Assembly (NCBI GenBank): GCA_963825765.1
Contig: CAWGUU010000009.1
Coordinates: 459,978 to 523,977 of the forward strand
DNA: 64,000 nt
Source: CAWGUU01 sp963825765
GTDB taxonomy: Bacteria; Actinomycetota; Acidimicrobiia; Acidimicrobiales; AC-14
Reading direction: 5' to 3'
Shown here: piece by piece, positions 20,236 to 28,638 of the stretch
How positions within the stretch are numbered: position 1 is the stretch's first letter
How the letters are laid out: each line of letters opens with the position of its first letter
Program-made: the position numbers and the translations under genes
The notes under the pieces: generated by a model
Told to the model about the DNA's origin: nothing
The model's input: the letters and a program-made list of their open reading frames with translations, nothing else
Databases searched by the model: none

Positions 20236-21435
20236 ATGCTCAACTCGGCGGGTTCAGGACTGCGTGCTTCCTTTCGTCGGACGCGCGCCGGTGCATGTGC
20301 ACTGGGAGTGATGTTGGCGCTGGCCGTCCTGTTCACACCCATTTCCGCGAACGCCCAGAGCGCGAATTTCCAGGGCGACTGGAGCGGCACGACGGCCCAA
20401 GGGCACCCGATCTCCTTCACGGTCGGGCCGGACGGGATCACCGAGATCGCGCTGGCAATCGAGCATGAGACTGCTCCCGGTGCACCCTGCACGGTCGTCG
20501 GGCCCGCCACCCGCACGAAGACCTATGCGACTCCGAACCCGATCACGGCCGGCCAGGCGACGGACGACGTAGCCCCGTCCCCGCCGGTCACCTACGTCAT
20601 CACGTTCGGCTCGTCGTCGCAGGCGACGGGAACGCTCGCCCAGCCTGCCTACAACGTGGCGGCTCCCGGTGACCCCCCGTGCAATGTGCTCGCCCTCGCC
20701 ACCACCTTCTCCGTCACGAACGGTTCGCCGACCTCGTCGACGACGTCGACGTCCACCACCGTCGCATCGACTTCGTCCACCACCGGCGGCTCCACCAGCA
20801 CCACCCCGACGTCCTCGGTCACATCGTCGATCCCCACGCCCAACTTCACCCGCTCGGTCAAGGTGGACCCGGACGTGGTCCCGCCGGGAAGCAAGATCAA
20901 GATCTCGGGCACGGGGTGTCCGAGCAGCGGGTCGGGGACGACACGGGATCCCCTCATCGACATCACCCCTGCCCTCAAGATCACCAACCCGACGGTGAGG
21001 GAGTATCAGGTGCTCGTCGGGGACTTCTCCTTGGAGCTGAACGTCGCCCCGGACGCCACGCTCGGCGACTACACCGTCCAGGTGAGATGCCGGTCCAACC
21101 TGGCGGCGGTCGGGGACTTCGACTATGAGCCCCTGACCTTCAGGGTCGGCACCGCAGCCACCGGCACGACGGCCGTCTCGACGCCCGTGCGGGCCCAAAC
21201 GTTGTCCCGCACCGGCTCAAACCCGTTCCCGATCGTCGGCCTCGGCCTCCTGGCCATCGTGCTGGGCCTGTTCGTCACCGGGAGCAGCTGGCGGCCGGCA
21301 CTCGCCGGGATGCGGCGACCGACCCGCTCTCGCCCGGCCGAGTTCCGCCCGACGACGAAGCTGGGGTCCCATACGGACGAGAGCCCGCTCGATCCGGCCG
21401 CCCTCGACGCCTACCGGGACGCCGACGACGACTGA
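20236..21435 (+). CDS. Secreted surface protein with Ser/Thr linker and LSRTG sorting-like signal
   Basis: 399 residues. A signal peptide (basic SFRRTRAGA region, then GVMLALAVLFTPISANAQ) is followed by a beta-rich domain (about 40-165). A Ser/Thr-rich linker of about 40 residues comes next, then a second beta domain (about 205-310). The C-terminus has LSRTG, a hydrophobic segment FPIVGLGLLAIVLGLFVTG and a long positively charged tail, like a sortase substrate but with an unusually long cytoplasmic tail of about 50 residues. No sortase gene lies in the window. The function of the two domains is unknown; the linker suggests a spacer through the cell wall. The start is set by the promoter at 20201-20229. 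Confidence 0.75.
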   Translation: MLNSAGSGLRASFRRTRAGACALGVMLALAVLFTPISANAQSANFQGDWSGTTAQGHPISFTVGPDGITEIALAIEHETAPGAPCTVVGPATRTKTYATPNPITAGQATDDVAPSPPVTYVITFGSSSQATGTLAQPAYNVAAPGDPPCNVLALATTFSVTNGSPTSSTTSTSTTVASTSSTTGGSTSTTPTSSVTSSIPTPNFTRSVKVDPDVVPPGSKIKISGTGCPSSGSGTTRDPLIDITPALKITNPTVREYQVLVGDFSLELNVAPDATLGDYTVQVRCRSNLAAVGDFDYEPLTFRVGTAATGTTAVSTPVRAQTLSRTGSNPFPIVGLGLLAIVLGLFVTGSSWRPALAGMRRPTRSRPAEFRPTTKLGSHTDESPLDPAALDAYRDADDD

Positions 21436-21457
21436 CCCCCCGCAACTGACCCCCCGC

Positions 21458-21504
21458 AACTGGGGCGGCTCAACCGCGCCATACGCCGGTACGCCGCCCC
21501 AGTT
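21458..21504. terminator. Palindrome between convergent genes with CATA apex
   Basis: Perfect 12-base arms AACTGGGGCGGC at 21458-21469 and its complement at 21493-21504, with an inner partly paired region and CATA at 21480-21483 near the centre. It lies between the stop of the LSRTG gene and the stop of the PBP4-type gene, so it may terminate both. A 14-base direct repeat precedes it at about 21431-21458. Confidence 0.55.
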
Positions 21505-21536
21505 CGCCCAACGCACGAGTCCTCGGAGCGCCCAGC

Positions 21537-23120
21537 TCAGAGACCCTGCTGGATGAACTCCACCATGCGGGCCTGGTCGTCGGTCACCTGCAGGAACTCG
21601 ATGGGTGACGAGATAGGAACGTTGTCCACCGCGATCGCGAAGGTGACCTGCCGGCCGCTCTTCGTCTGGATGTAGCCCGCCAAGCTGTTTCCCAACACGA
21701 TCAGCTGGTCGGCTTCGGTTCCGACGACACGGTTGCCGGTCTTGAGTTGGACCTTGCCCGCCGCAGGCGAGCTCGCCAGCACGTCCGCCACGGTGCCGCT
21801 CTTGCCCAGGACCGGCAGCGCGTCGAAGAGCGCCTTCCCGTACGGTGCTTGCGTCGCCGCCTTGTAAAACGTCGCCAGCGCGGCAGGTGTCGTCCGGCTC
21901 CTGTCGTCCGAGCCGGCACCGTCGAAGGGGTACGCGGCCGTCTTCGACAGGCCCAGGTCGGTCATCGTGTCGACCGAGGCCACCAGTCCCTTCTGGCAGT
22001 CGGTGCTTCCCGCCTTCACGGCCGACAGGCACGTCATCAGGTCGGCACCACGGTTGTAGCTCACCTTCATGATGAGCGACGCGTACTGCGCGAGGGTCGC
22101 CGAGACGTGCTCGCCGAGCTTGTCCCCGGCCTGGTAGCCGTCCTTGGCGGGAAGAAGGGATGCGGGGTTCGGGCCGGTCGGGGTGGCTGTCACCGCCACA
22201 CCCGCCCGCTGCAGCGCTTCGATGAACGCCGTCCGTGCGAACGCTGCCGGGTCCTTCACCTCCGCGACGACCAACCTCGGTGGTATCCCCGCCGCGATCG
22301 TCCCTGTCACGACGAGGCGACCTGGCGTCTCCTCCTTGACCTCCAGGGCGGTCGTGCCGTCTGCTGCCACCGTCGTGGCCTGGTTGTCGACGGTGTAGGT
22401 CGCGGTCACCGGTCGCCACTTGATCGACGCCGTCTGGCCGGCGTCGCTGCCCGGTGTGACCAGGATGTCGATGAGGTTCTCGTTGACCCAGATGGGCGAG
22501 ATGAGCCCGTCGGAGAAGCCGTTGTACGGCGTGAAGAGCCGATCGTCGACCACCACGTCGCCGCTCACCTGCGAGATGCCCGACGCGCGGACCTGGGAGG
22601 CCAGCGCATCGAGGCCGGTGAGTGGGTCGCCGGGTGGTTCCACTGCGCCCGGGAAACCGGTGGTCGCGTAGCTGTGGTCGAGGGCCGGGAGGTTCTCGTA
22701 GTGGAGGGTCCCGTCGGGCTGCTCGCGGAGCCCGAAGCTCAGGTCGCCGGAGCCGACCAGGACGAGGTTCCCGTTCAACGTGTCGCCGCTGACACTGCCC
22801 ACCTGGTACACCGGGGTGTGGAACTGGTAACCGGGGTCGTAGAGCCGCAAGGCGGTGGAGACGGAGTAGGTCTTCATGGTCGAGCCCGGGTCGAAGTAGT
22901 GGTCGGCGTTCTGGGCGGCCAGCACGTCACCCGTCGTCTGGTCCAGGACCGAGTAGCCCCAGTCCGAGGACTGGTACTTCGGTTGATCCTCGATGTCGGC
23001 GAGCGCCCGGGTCAGCGACTTCGGACCGGTCACGGTTCCCGACGGCGAGCCGCTGCCATCGCCGCTGCAAGCGCTGAGCATGACGGCAAGCGTGGCGATC
23101 AGGAGCGTTCGGCGTTTCAT
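21537..23120 (-). CDS. PBP4-type D-alanyl-D-alanine carboxypeptidase/endopeptidase (S13), lipoprotein
   Basis: 527 residues. MKRRTLLIATLAVMLSAC is a lipoprotein signal with the lipobox Cys at residue 18. The penicillin-binding motifs are intact: Ser80-x-x-Lys83 (PGSTMK), Ser354-Tyr-Asn356 and Lys460-Thr-Gly462. A large insertion between the first two motifs (about residues 100-330) is typical of class C PBPs such as DacB. It would trim or cut peptide crosslinks of peptidoglycan outside the membrane. ATG 23120 starts the signal peptide; a GTG one codon earlier is also possible. It is divergent from the inactive serine-hydrolase-like lipoprotein, with 51 bases between the starts, so the pair may be coregulated. 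Confidence 0.9.
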   Translation of the reverse strand: MKRRTLLIATLAVMLSACSGDGSGSPSGTVTGPKSLTRALADIEDQPKYQSSDWGYSVLDQTTGDVLAAQNADHYFDPGSTMKTYSVSTALRLYDPGYQFHTPVYQVGSVSGDTLNGNLVLVGSGDLSFGLREQPDGTLHYENLPALDHSYATTGFPGAVEPPGDPLTGLDALASQVRASGISQVSGDVVVDDRLFTPYNGFSDGLISPIWVNENLIDILVTPGSDAGQTASIKWRPVTATYTVDNQATTVAADGTTALEVKEETPGRLVVTGTIAAGIPPRLVVAEVKDPAAFARTAFIEALQRAGVAVTATPTGPNPASLLPAKDGYQAGDKLGEHVSATLAQYASLIMKVSYNRGADLMTCLSAVKAGSTDCQKGLVASVDTMTDLGLSKTAAYPFDGAGSDDRSRTTPAALATFYKAATQAPYGKALFDALPVLGKSGTVADVLASSPAAGKVQLKTGNRVVGTEADQLIVLGNSLAGYIQTKSGRQVTFAIAVDNVPISSPIEFLQVTDDQARMVEFIQQGL

Positions 23121-23171
23121 CACAAACCCTCTCTCTCGGATGATCGGTGCGCAGCTCGTCTCCATGGAAAC

Positions 23172-24449
23172 ATGAGTCGCATGAAGCTGACTCGGATCGT
23201 CGTTCTGGCCTGCGCCATGGGAATGCTTGTCGGCTGCACCTCGACGAGCAACAGCACCTCGGAGACATCATCGGCCACGAAGGGGACGGTCCGCTCGGCC
23301 GACCCGGCGCTGGCGGAGTCGATCACGAAGCTCGTGCAGAGCCAGATGACGGAGCGCCACCTGCGTTCGGTCATCGTTCGAGTGACCGTCGACGGCAAGG
23401 AGATCACCACCCAGGCCTTCGGGGAGTCGATGACCGGCGTGCCGGCCACGACCGACATGCACTTCCGCAACGGCGCGGTGGCCATCTCCTACGTCTCCAC
23501 GCTGTTGCTCATGCTCGTCGACGAGAAGGTGGTGAGCCTCGACGACAAGGTCTCGAAGTGGCTGCCGGAGATCCCCCACAGCGACGAGGTCACCCTCGGT
23601 CAGTTGGCCCAGATGACCTCCGGCTACGTCGACTTCGTCCTCGGCAACGAGGACGCGGCCGCCCTCCTCTACACCGACCCATTCCGGCAGTGGACACCCC
23701 AAGAGCTTCTCGCCACGGTGACGTCGAAGCCGCTCTACTACACCCCAGGCACGAACTGGAACTACGCCCACACCAACTACCTGATCCTCGGCTTGGCGCT
23801 CGAGAAGATCACGGGAAAGACGATTCCGAATCTGATGCAGGAGAAGGTTTTCGGCCCGCTCGGGCTGAAGAACACGTCGGGGAACGACAGCACGCCGGCG
23901 ATCCCCGCCCCGGCGCTGCACTCGTTCACCTCCGAGCGCCGGTCCTTCCTGGGCATCCCGGCGGGAACGCGGTTCTACGAGGAGTCCACGTTCTGGAACC
24001 CGTCGTGGACGATCACCCATGGCGCCATCCAGACGACCAACATCTTCGACCTCGACACGACGGCCATCGCTCTCGGCACGGGCAAGCTGCTGTCGCCGGA
24101 GTCGTACAAGAAGATGGTCTCGACCGACCTGCGGGGCAAGACGACGGCGCTGCCCGTCTGCCCGGCGACCTGCTTCGCCCAGAACGACAACTACAGCTAC
24201 GGACTCGGCATCGTCGAGACCGGCAACTGGCTGATGCAGGATCCGCTCTTCTCGGGTGAGGCCGGCGCCTTCGCCTACCTGCCCTCGCAGAAGGTGGCGA
24301 TTTCGCTCGCGTTGACGTTCACGGAGGACGCGTTCGGGCCCGACGGGAGCTACACCGAAGCCACCGGCGCCAACGCCGCTGACCTGGTCTGGCGCCAGAT
24401 CGGTGCCCTCGTCGCGCCGAACGACCCGCCACCCCTCAACAGGAAGTAG
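23172..24449 (+). CDS. Beta-lactamase/serine hydrolase-fold lipoprotein lacking catalytic residues
   Basis: 425 residues. The signal VVLACAMGMLVGC gives a lipobox. The fold is clearly that of class C beta-lactamase-type serine hydrolases (LLLMLVDEKVVSLDDKVSKW; LGQLAQMTSGYVDF; VFGPLGLKNT). However, the SxxK site reads GAVAI, with Ala102 and Ile105 in place of Ser and Lys. The YxN motif reads Tyr198-Ala-His200, and the HTG region reads FSGEAG (360-365) with no histidine. All three catalytic motifs are lost while the rest of the frame is intact and uninterrupted. I infer a pseudoenzyme that binds wall peptides or a partner. ATG 23172 or 23181 is the start. Confidence 0.8.
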   Translation: MSRMKLTRIVVLACAMGMLVGCTSTSNSTSETSSATKGTVRSADPALAESITKLVQSQMTERHLRSVIVRVTVDGKEITTQAFGESMTGVPATTDMHFRNGAVAISYVSTLLLMLVDEKVVSLDDKVSKWLPEIPHSDEVTLGQLAQMTSGYVDFVLGNEDAAALLYTDPFRQWTPQELLATVTSKPLYYTPGTNWNYAHTNYLILGLALEKITGKTIPNLMQEKVFGPLGLKNTSGNDSTPAIPAPALHSFTSERRSFLGIPAGTRFYEESTFWNPSWTITHGAIQTTNIFDLDTTAIALGTGKLLSPESYKKMVSTDLRGKTTALPVCPATCFAQNDNYSYGLGIVETGNWLMQDPLFSGEAGAFAYLPSQKVAISLALTFTEDAFGPDGSYTEATGANAADLVWRQIGALVAPNDPPPLNRK

Positions 24450-24452
24450 ATC

Positions 24453-24511
24453 CCCACGAACTGGTTCCACACAACGGGGTCAGGCCCCGTTGTGTGGAAC
24501 CAGTACGTGGG
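24453..24511. terminator. Long perfect hairpin between convergent genes
   Basis: Arms 24453-24479 and 24485-24511 are 27 bases each with one mismatch, around the 5-base loop TCAGG. The inner 19 bases pair perfectly. It begins 4 bases after one stop codon and ends 13 bases before the convergent one. There is no T-tract. A bidirectional terminator is the simplest reading. Confidence 0.65.
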
Positions 24512-24523
24512 AGCTGTGCTGAA

Positions 24524-24955
24524 TCAGCCGGAGGTGCCGGGCGGCTGCATGGGACTGCCGGCCAGGGCCCGCCACGTCAGCGGCCCGACGATGCCGTCAG
24601 CCGTGAGCCCCGACTGGGTCTGGAAGGTCTTGACCACGGACTCCGTGGATGGGCCGAAGATCCCGTCGTCGGCCACCTGGAACTGGGACTGCACGGCCTT
24701 GACCGCTTCTCCCGTGCTCCCCTTCTTGACCGTCACCAGCAGAGCGTTCCACGTCTGGTCGCCGATGATGCCGTCGACGACCAGGTTCTTGGACTGCTGG
24801 AACTGCTTGACCGCATCCTCGGTGGCCTGGCCGAAGATGTGGTCGGGCTGGATGTCGAAGCCCTTCTGCCGCAACAGGTACTGGGCCCGACGGACGCCGT
24901 TGCCCTCCACGTCCGCGTTGCCCTTCTTCAGAGTGGGAAATCCGCCGTTCGCCAT
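24524..24955 (-). CDS. Protein with two peptidoglycan-binding (PG_binding_1) domains
   Basis: 143 residues made of two tandem domains, about 8-74 and 75-136. Each ends in the diagnostic DGIIGDQTWNAL or DGIVGPLTWRAL and contains the VKxFQ helix (AVKQFQQSKNL; VVKTFQTQSGL). Such domains bind peptidoglycan, usually attached to a hydrolase. Here there is no catalytic domain and no recognisable signal peptide, so export, if any, must use another route, or the protein may be a free module. ATG 24955 is preceded by GGAAGGAA. It sits among cell-wall genes. Confidence 0.85.
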   Translation of the reverse strand: MANGGFPTLKKGNADVEGNGVRRAQYLLRQKGFDIQPDHIFGQATEDAVKQFQQSKNLVVDGIIGDQTWNALLVTVKKGSTGEAVKAVQSQFQVADDGIFGPSTESVVKTFQTQSGLTADGIVGPLTWRALAGSPMQPPGTSG

Positions 24956-25129
24956 GCTGTTCCTTCCGCCGTGACCATGTCGGTCGATGAACCCGGAGCA
25001 TCCTCCACCGCCCTGCGGATGTCAACCAAGTTTGCGCAGCCCGGGGTTGGCGTCGCGAGGTGAAGCGGCGCGGTCCCCCTGTTAGCGTTTCGGCGGAACG
25101 TGGTTCGGCGGTCAGGCTGGGGGGTCAGG

Positions 25130-26410
25130 ATGCGTCGTTTCGTGCCGCTGTTGGTCGTCTTTGCGCTCGCGGCGGCGGCCTGCTCGTCGAGCCCGTCGCC
25201 GACAACGACCGGCAAATCGACCGACACGCTCACGGGGATCTCCGTGCCGAACAACTACACGGCACTGGTGCTCACCCCTATCGGGCCGGGAACGTTCCCG
25301 TTCGCCGGGACCGACGGCAAGTACCACGTCGCCTACAACCTGCTCGTCCTCAACGCCTCCACGCTTCCGGCGACCCTCGAGAAGCTCGAGGTCGTGGACG
25401 CCAAGGACCCGACGAAGGTCGTTGCCTCGTTCTCGGGCAAGGCACTTGTCGACCCGACGTGTCCCTACGGAAACTGCAACCGCCTGCGCCTACCAACCAC
25501 CCAGTCGGTCCAGGATGCCGTGATCCCTCCCCATGAGAGCCGCGTCCTCTACGTCGACTTCCAGTTCGATTCCCTCGACGCGGCACCCAAGGCCGTCCTC
25601 CACCATCTCTACGGGATCGGCAAGGCCACGGTGATCGGCCGGGAGTCGGCACCCTTCGACTACCTCACGACGCCCTACGACATATCCGCCGGCACGACAC
25701 GGGTCATCGGCGCACCGCTGAAAGGCACCAACTGGGTGGCGTTCTCCGGGTGCTGCCTCCCGGGGTTCCCGCACCGTGGCGCCCTGCTCGCGGCCAACGG
25801 CAAGCTCGGCAACAGTCAGACGTTCGCCTTCGACTGGAAGCGGGCGAACGACGAGGGTGCCTTCTACACCGGCGACAAGACCAAGAACGAGAGCTACGTC
25901 GACTACGGCGAGGACGTCTTCGCGGTCGCCGACGCAACTGTTGTGGGCATCCACGACGGCGAGGAAGCCAACGCGCCGGGCATCCTCCCTTCCCAGGACC
26001 CGGTGCTCGGACCCAAGCTGAACCTCGTGAACGCCGACGGGAACAATGTCATCCTCGACCTCGGTGGCGGCGTCTATGCCATGTACGCCCACTTCCAGAA
26101 GGGTTCGCTCACCGTCAAGCTGGGCGACAAGGTCAAGAAGGGCGACAAGCTTGCCCTGCTCGGCAACACCGGCAACGCCAACGCAACCCATCTTCACTTC
26201 CAGCTGATGGACGGGCCCAACTTCCTCGATGCCAACGGCCTGCCGTACGTGATCGACAGCTTTGTGTATCGGGGTCAGGTGCCCGTGCAGAAGGTGCTCG
26301 ACACCGACAACTTCGTATCCGGCAACTTCTTCGACGAACGCCTTCAGACCGGGCAGCCCCGCAAGGACCAGCTCCCTATGAACCTCGCGATCGTCGACCT
26401 CCCCGCCTGA
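25130..26410 (+). CDS. M23-type (lysostaphin-fold) peptidase-like lipoprotein
   Basis: 426 residues. MRRFVPLLVVFALAAAAC is a lipoprotein signal. Residues about 20-190 form a beta-rich N-terminal domain. The C-terminal part is an M23 fold: YGEDVFAVADATVVGI, NNVILDLGGGVYAMYAHFQKG, then HLHF with His354 and His356. The first zinc-site motif, normally HxxxD, reads TFAFDW: the Asp (235) is present but the His is not at its usual place, though a nearby PHRGA might supply it. It may thus cut peptidoglycan peptides or be a degenerate binder. A GTG at 25100 is an alternative start; ATG 25130 gives a cleaner signal peptide. Confidence 0.8.
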   Translation: MRRFVPLLVVFALAAAACSSSPSPTTTGKSTDTLTGISVPNNYTALVLTPIGPGTFPFAGTDGKYHVAYNLLVLNASTLPATLEKLEVVDAKDPTKVVASFSGKALVDPTCPYGNCNRLRLPTTQSVQDAVIPPHESRVLYVDFQFDSLDAAPKAVLHHLYGIGKATVIGRESAPFDYLTTPYDISAGTTRVIGAPLKGTNWVAFSGCCLPGFPHRGALLAANGKLGNSQTFAFDWKRANDEGAFYTGDKTKNESYVDYGEDVFAVADATVVGIHDGEEANAPGILPSQDPVLGPKLNLVNADGNNVILDLGGGVYAMYAHFQKGSLTVKLGDKVKKGDKLALLGNTGNANATHLHFQLMDGPNFLDANGLPYVIDSFVYRGQVPVQKVLDTDNFVSGNFFDERLQTGQPRKDQLPMNLAIVDLPA

Positions 26411-26525
26411 ACCAAGGGCGTCCCCACCGTCTGCGCCTGACCGTCGGCCCTCGCCGAGCAACCCTTACTCCAGGGACGCGGCGCCGCCACGCGGGCCGGT
26501 CTAGTACCCCGAGGGGATCGGGTCT

Positions 26526-26742
26526 CTACTCCTCGGCGTCCTTCATCGTTTCGAATGCCTCTCGGAATGCGCTGTGTGGGGGCGGTCGGGCCGAGGAGCG
26601 CTCGCTGTCGGCCACCACCTGCTCCCGGAGGGCGAGGGCGTCGGCCGTGCGCCCCGCCGACGACTAGGAGGCGGCCAGGTTGGCCCGGGCCTGGACGGTG
26701 TCGGGGTGGTCGGAGCCGAGGAGGCGCACGCGTGGGCAACTG
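26526..26742 (-). pseudogene. Remnant of a tetratricopeptide (kinesin-light-chain-like) repeat protein
   Basis: Translated on the minus strand this gives LGSDHPDTVQARANLAAS, then a TAG stop, then SAGRTADALALREQVVADSE. This is the usual LGxDHPDTLxxRxNLAxxYxxAGRxxEA repeat with the tyrosine codon turned into a stop. The remnant ends at a TAG at 26526-26528. Nothing upstream continues the repeats, so only about one and a half units survive. The rest of the stretch 26411-26938 shows no gene apart from the promoter of the next one. Confidence 0.65.
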
Positions 26743-26925
26743 CGAACTCCGAGCCGTACATCGGACCCCATTGGCCGTAGCCGGGCCGCGCCGGAGACCT
26801 TCGTTCTCGCAAGCGATGAGCCGGCGCTGTTCTGTGCGGGGAGCCGATGGAGACCGCGATTTATAGCCTGGACCGGCTCGGCAGATCGCCTGACCCGGGG
26901 CCGTCTGGAGGCGCCGGCGTCCTGT

Positions 26926-26931
26926 TAGCGT
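26926..26931 (+). promoter_or_regulatory. -10 box (TAGCGT) of the serine hydrolase gene
   Basis: TAGCGT followed by 7 bases and ATG 26939, with no ribosome-binding site: leaderless pattern. The same hexamer occurs at 25083-25088 upstream of the M23-type gene. Confidence 0.5.
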
Positions 26932-26938
26932 CCGTCGA

Positions 26939-28075
26939 ATGCGCAGAACCGTCGTCATCGTATTTGTGGTCCTCGCTACCTTCGTCGGGTCCGCAGAAGC
27001 AGCCTTCGTTCGTCCTGTCGCCGCCGACGTGGTGCTGCAAGCGGCGCTCAAGCGGTTCGTAACGGTTGAGGGAGCGTCGCCGGGTATCGCAGTGGTCGTG
27101 CACCGAGGTCCTCAGGTCACCCTGCACACCGCGGGCGTCGCCGATGTCCAAACCCGTAGACCGATCGACATCGACGACCACATGCGCTTGGCCAGCGTCG
27201 CCAAGGCGTTCAGCGGCGCCGCCGCGCTGAGCGTGGTGAGCGACGGTTTGCTGTCGCTCGACACGACGATCGGCAGCCGCCGGCCCGACCTTCCGGCGGC
27301 GTGGTCGGCGATCACGCTGCGCCAGCTGCTCAACCACACCAGCGGGATCAGCGATTTCTCCAAGTCCCCGGCGTTCCAGCAGGCGCTCTTCGCCTCCCTG
27401 AAGGTGGCGCCGCCGCCCCGCCAGCTGTTGTCGTTCGTCGAGAACCTGCCGCTCGACTTCGCGCCCGGCAGCCGATATGTGTACTCGAACTCCGACAACA
27501 TCGTCGTCGGCCTGATGGTCGAGTCGGCCACCGGAAAGCCATACGAGGAGGTCTTGGCGCAGCGGGTCTACGGCCCGCTCGGCCTGACTCGCACGAGCCT
27601 GCCCCGTGGGGTCGACATACCCAGCCCCGTCATCCGCGGGTACGACGCCGAGTCGCTCACCGATCTCACCACGTTCTTCGCCGCCGGTTGGGCGTGGGCG
27701 TCCGGTGGCCTCGTGTCCACGCCGCGCGACGCCGAGCGATTCGTGCGCGCCTACGCCGCCGGTGTGGGTATCAGCCCGGCCGTCCGTGCCGAGCAGTTCC
27801 AATTCGTCGACGGCGGCAGTTCCGAGCCCCCCGGGCCCGGCGTCAACGCCGCCGGCTTGGCCATCTTCCGCTACCAGACCTCGTGCGGCACCGTGTACGG
27901 GCACACGGGTAACACCGCCGGCTACACCCAGTTCATCGGCGGCACGCCCGACGGATCACGTTCGGTCACCGTGTCGGTCAACGCACAGATCACGCCGACG
28001 AGCGATCTCCGGGCGTTCCTCGAGCTGCGCCAGATCTACACCTTCGCGGTCTGCGCCGCGCTGGCCCCGACGTAG
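26939..28075 (+). CDS. Serine hydrolase (class C beta-lactamase/DD-peptidase family), secreted
   Basis: 378 residues with an N-terminal signal peptide (VVIVFVVLATFVGSAEAAF). All motifs are intact: Ser86-Val-Ala-Lys89, Tyr182-Ser-Asn184 and His322-Thr-Gly324. The region between has the usual LRQLLNHTSGISDF and VYGPLGLTRTSL. It would act outside the membrane on D-Ala peptides, esters or beta-lactams; the substrate cannot be told. It contrasts with the gene at 23172, which has the same fold but none of these residues. Start by the leaderless -10 box at 26926-26931. Confidence 0.88.
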   Translation: MRRTVVIVFVVLATFVGSAEAAFVRPVAADVVLQAALKRFVTVEGASPGIAVVVHRGPQVTLHTAGVADVQTRRPIDIDDHMRLASVAKAFSGAAALSVVSDGLLSLDTTIGSRRPDLPAAWSAITLRQLLNHTSGISDFSKSPAFQQALFASLKVAPPPRQLLSFVENLPLDFAPGSRYVYSNSDNIVVGLMVESATGKPYEEVLAQRVYGPLGLTRTSLPRGVDIPSPVIRGYDAESLTDLTTFFAAGWAWASGGLVSTPRDAERFVRAYAAGVGISPAVRAEQFQFVDGGSSEPPGPGVNAAGLAIFRYQTSCGTVYGHTGNTAGYTQFIGGTPDGSRSVTVSVNAQITPTSDLRAFLELRQIYTFAVCAALAPT

Positions 28076-28078
28076 ATC

Positions 28079-28432
28079 GCCAGCTCAGCCCTTCGGCGGG
28101 TCCTTTCTATCGGCCTCGAGGCCGTGGGCAGCGGTGAACTGCTGTCGAAGGCGTCTCACGAAGCCCAGCTGGCTCCGACCTCTGTCGGATTGGGGGGCTA
28201 CACCCCGGAGAGGTACTACGCGATGGGTGTGCCAGTGGTGAACGGTTGGGTGTTCTCCAACCCGGGTCTCCAGGGTTTGCGGGGGGCGGTCGGCAACCTT
28301 CCCGGCAAGAAGCTCACCATCGTCGTCTACAACACGGCGACACCGAGAGCCGACCTCGACAAGCCATGGGCGACCGTCCTGTTCAAATCGCTCAGTGAGC
28401 TGCTGGCCCCGGACCAGCCCCTGAAACTCTGA
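28079..28432 (+). pseudogene. C-terminal fragment of a second serine-hydrolase-like lipoprotein
   Basis: An open stretch with no proper start. From about 28109 it reads IGLEAVGSGELLSKASHEAQ, then YYAMGVPVVNGWVFSNPGLQ, GAVGNLPGKKLTIVVYN. This matches the last 100 residues of actinobacterial serine hydrolases and aligns best with the inactive lipoprotein at 23172: the HTG histidine is also absent here (SNPGLQG). The catalytic N-terminal two thirds are missing. It lies directly after the intact serine hydrolase, with 3 bases between its first codon and the preceding stop, so it is probably a leftover of a tandem paralogue. Confidence 0.65.
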
Positions 28433-28457
28433 ACACCCGCATCGCCGGCGACGTGGG

Positions 28458-28529
28458 TGGGCGATGAGGGTCTTGATCCCCCGACCTCTGCCGTGTGAAG
28501 GCAGCGCTCTTCCACTGAGCTAATCGCCC
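28458..28529 (-). tRNA. tRNA-Val (anticodon CAC)
   Basis: Cloverleaf on the minus strand: acceptor GGGCGAT/ATCGCCC, D-arm GCTC...GAGC, anticodon stem CTGCC/GGCAG with loop TTCACAC (anticodon CAC), and a T-arm with the loop TTCGATC-like sequence of the family. 72 bases; CCA is not encoded. Confidence 0.9.
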
Positions 28530-28638
28530 GCGAGCCCCCTCGGGGCCGGGCCACCACGATAACCGCGCCGTCCGCCGACGGCGCTCGCCCTACCCGGCGC
28601 GCCAAAGAGTCCCAGTCCGATGTGGTGGAATCGCTCGG

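Noticed and set aside
17600..28432. The decayed-gene region as a prophage or genomic island with att sites
   Set aside because: No integrase, transposase or phage gene, and no direct repeats flanking it; the tRNA-Val at 28458 has no partial copy that I can see.
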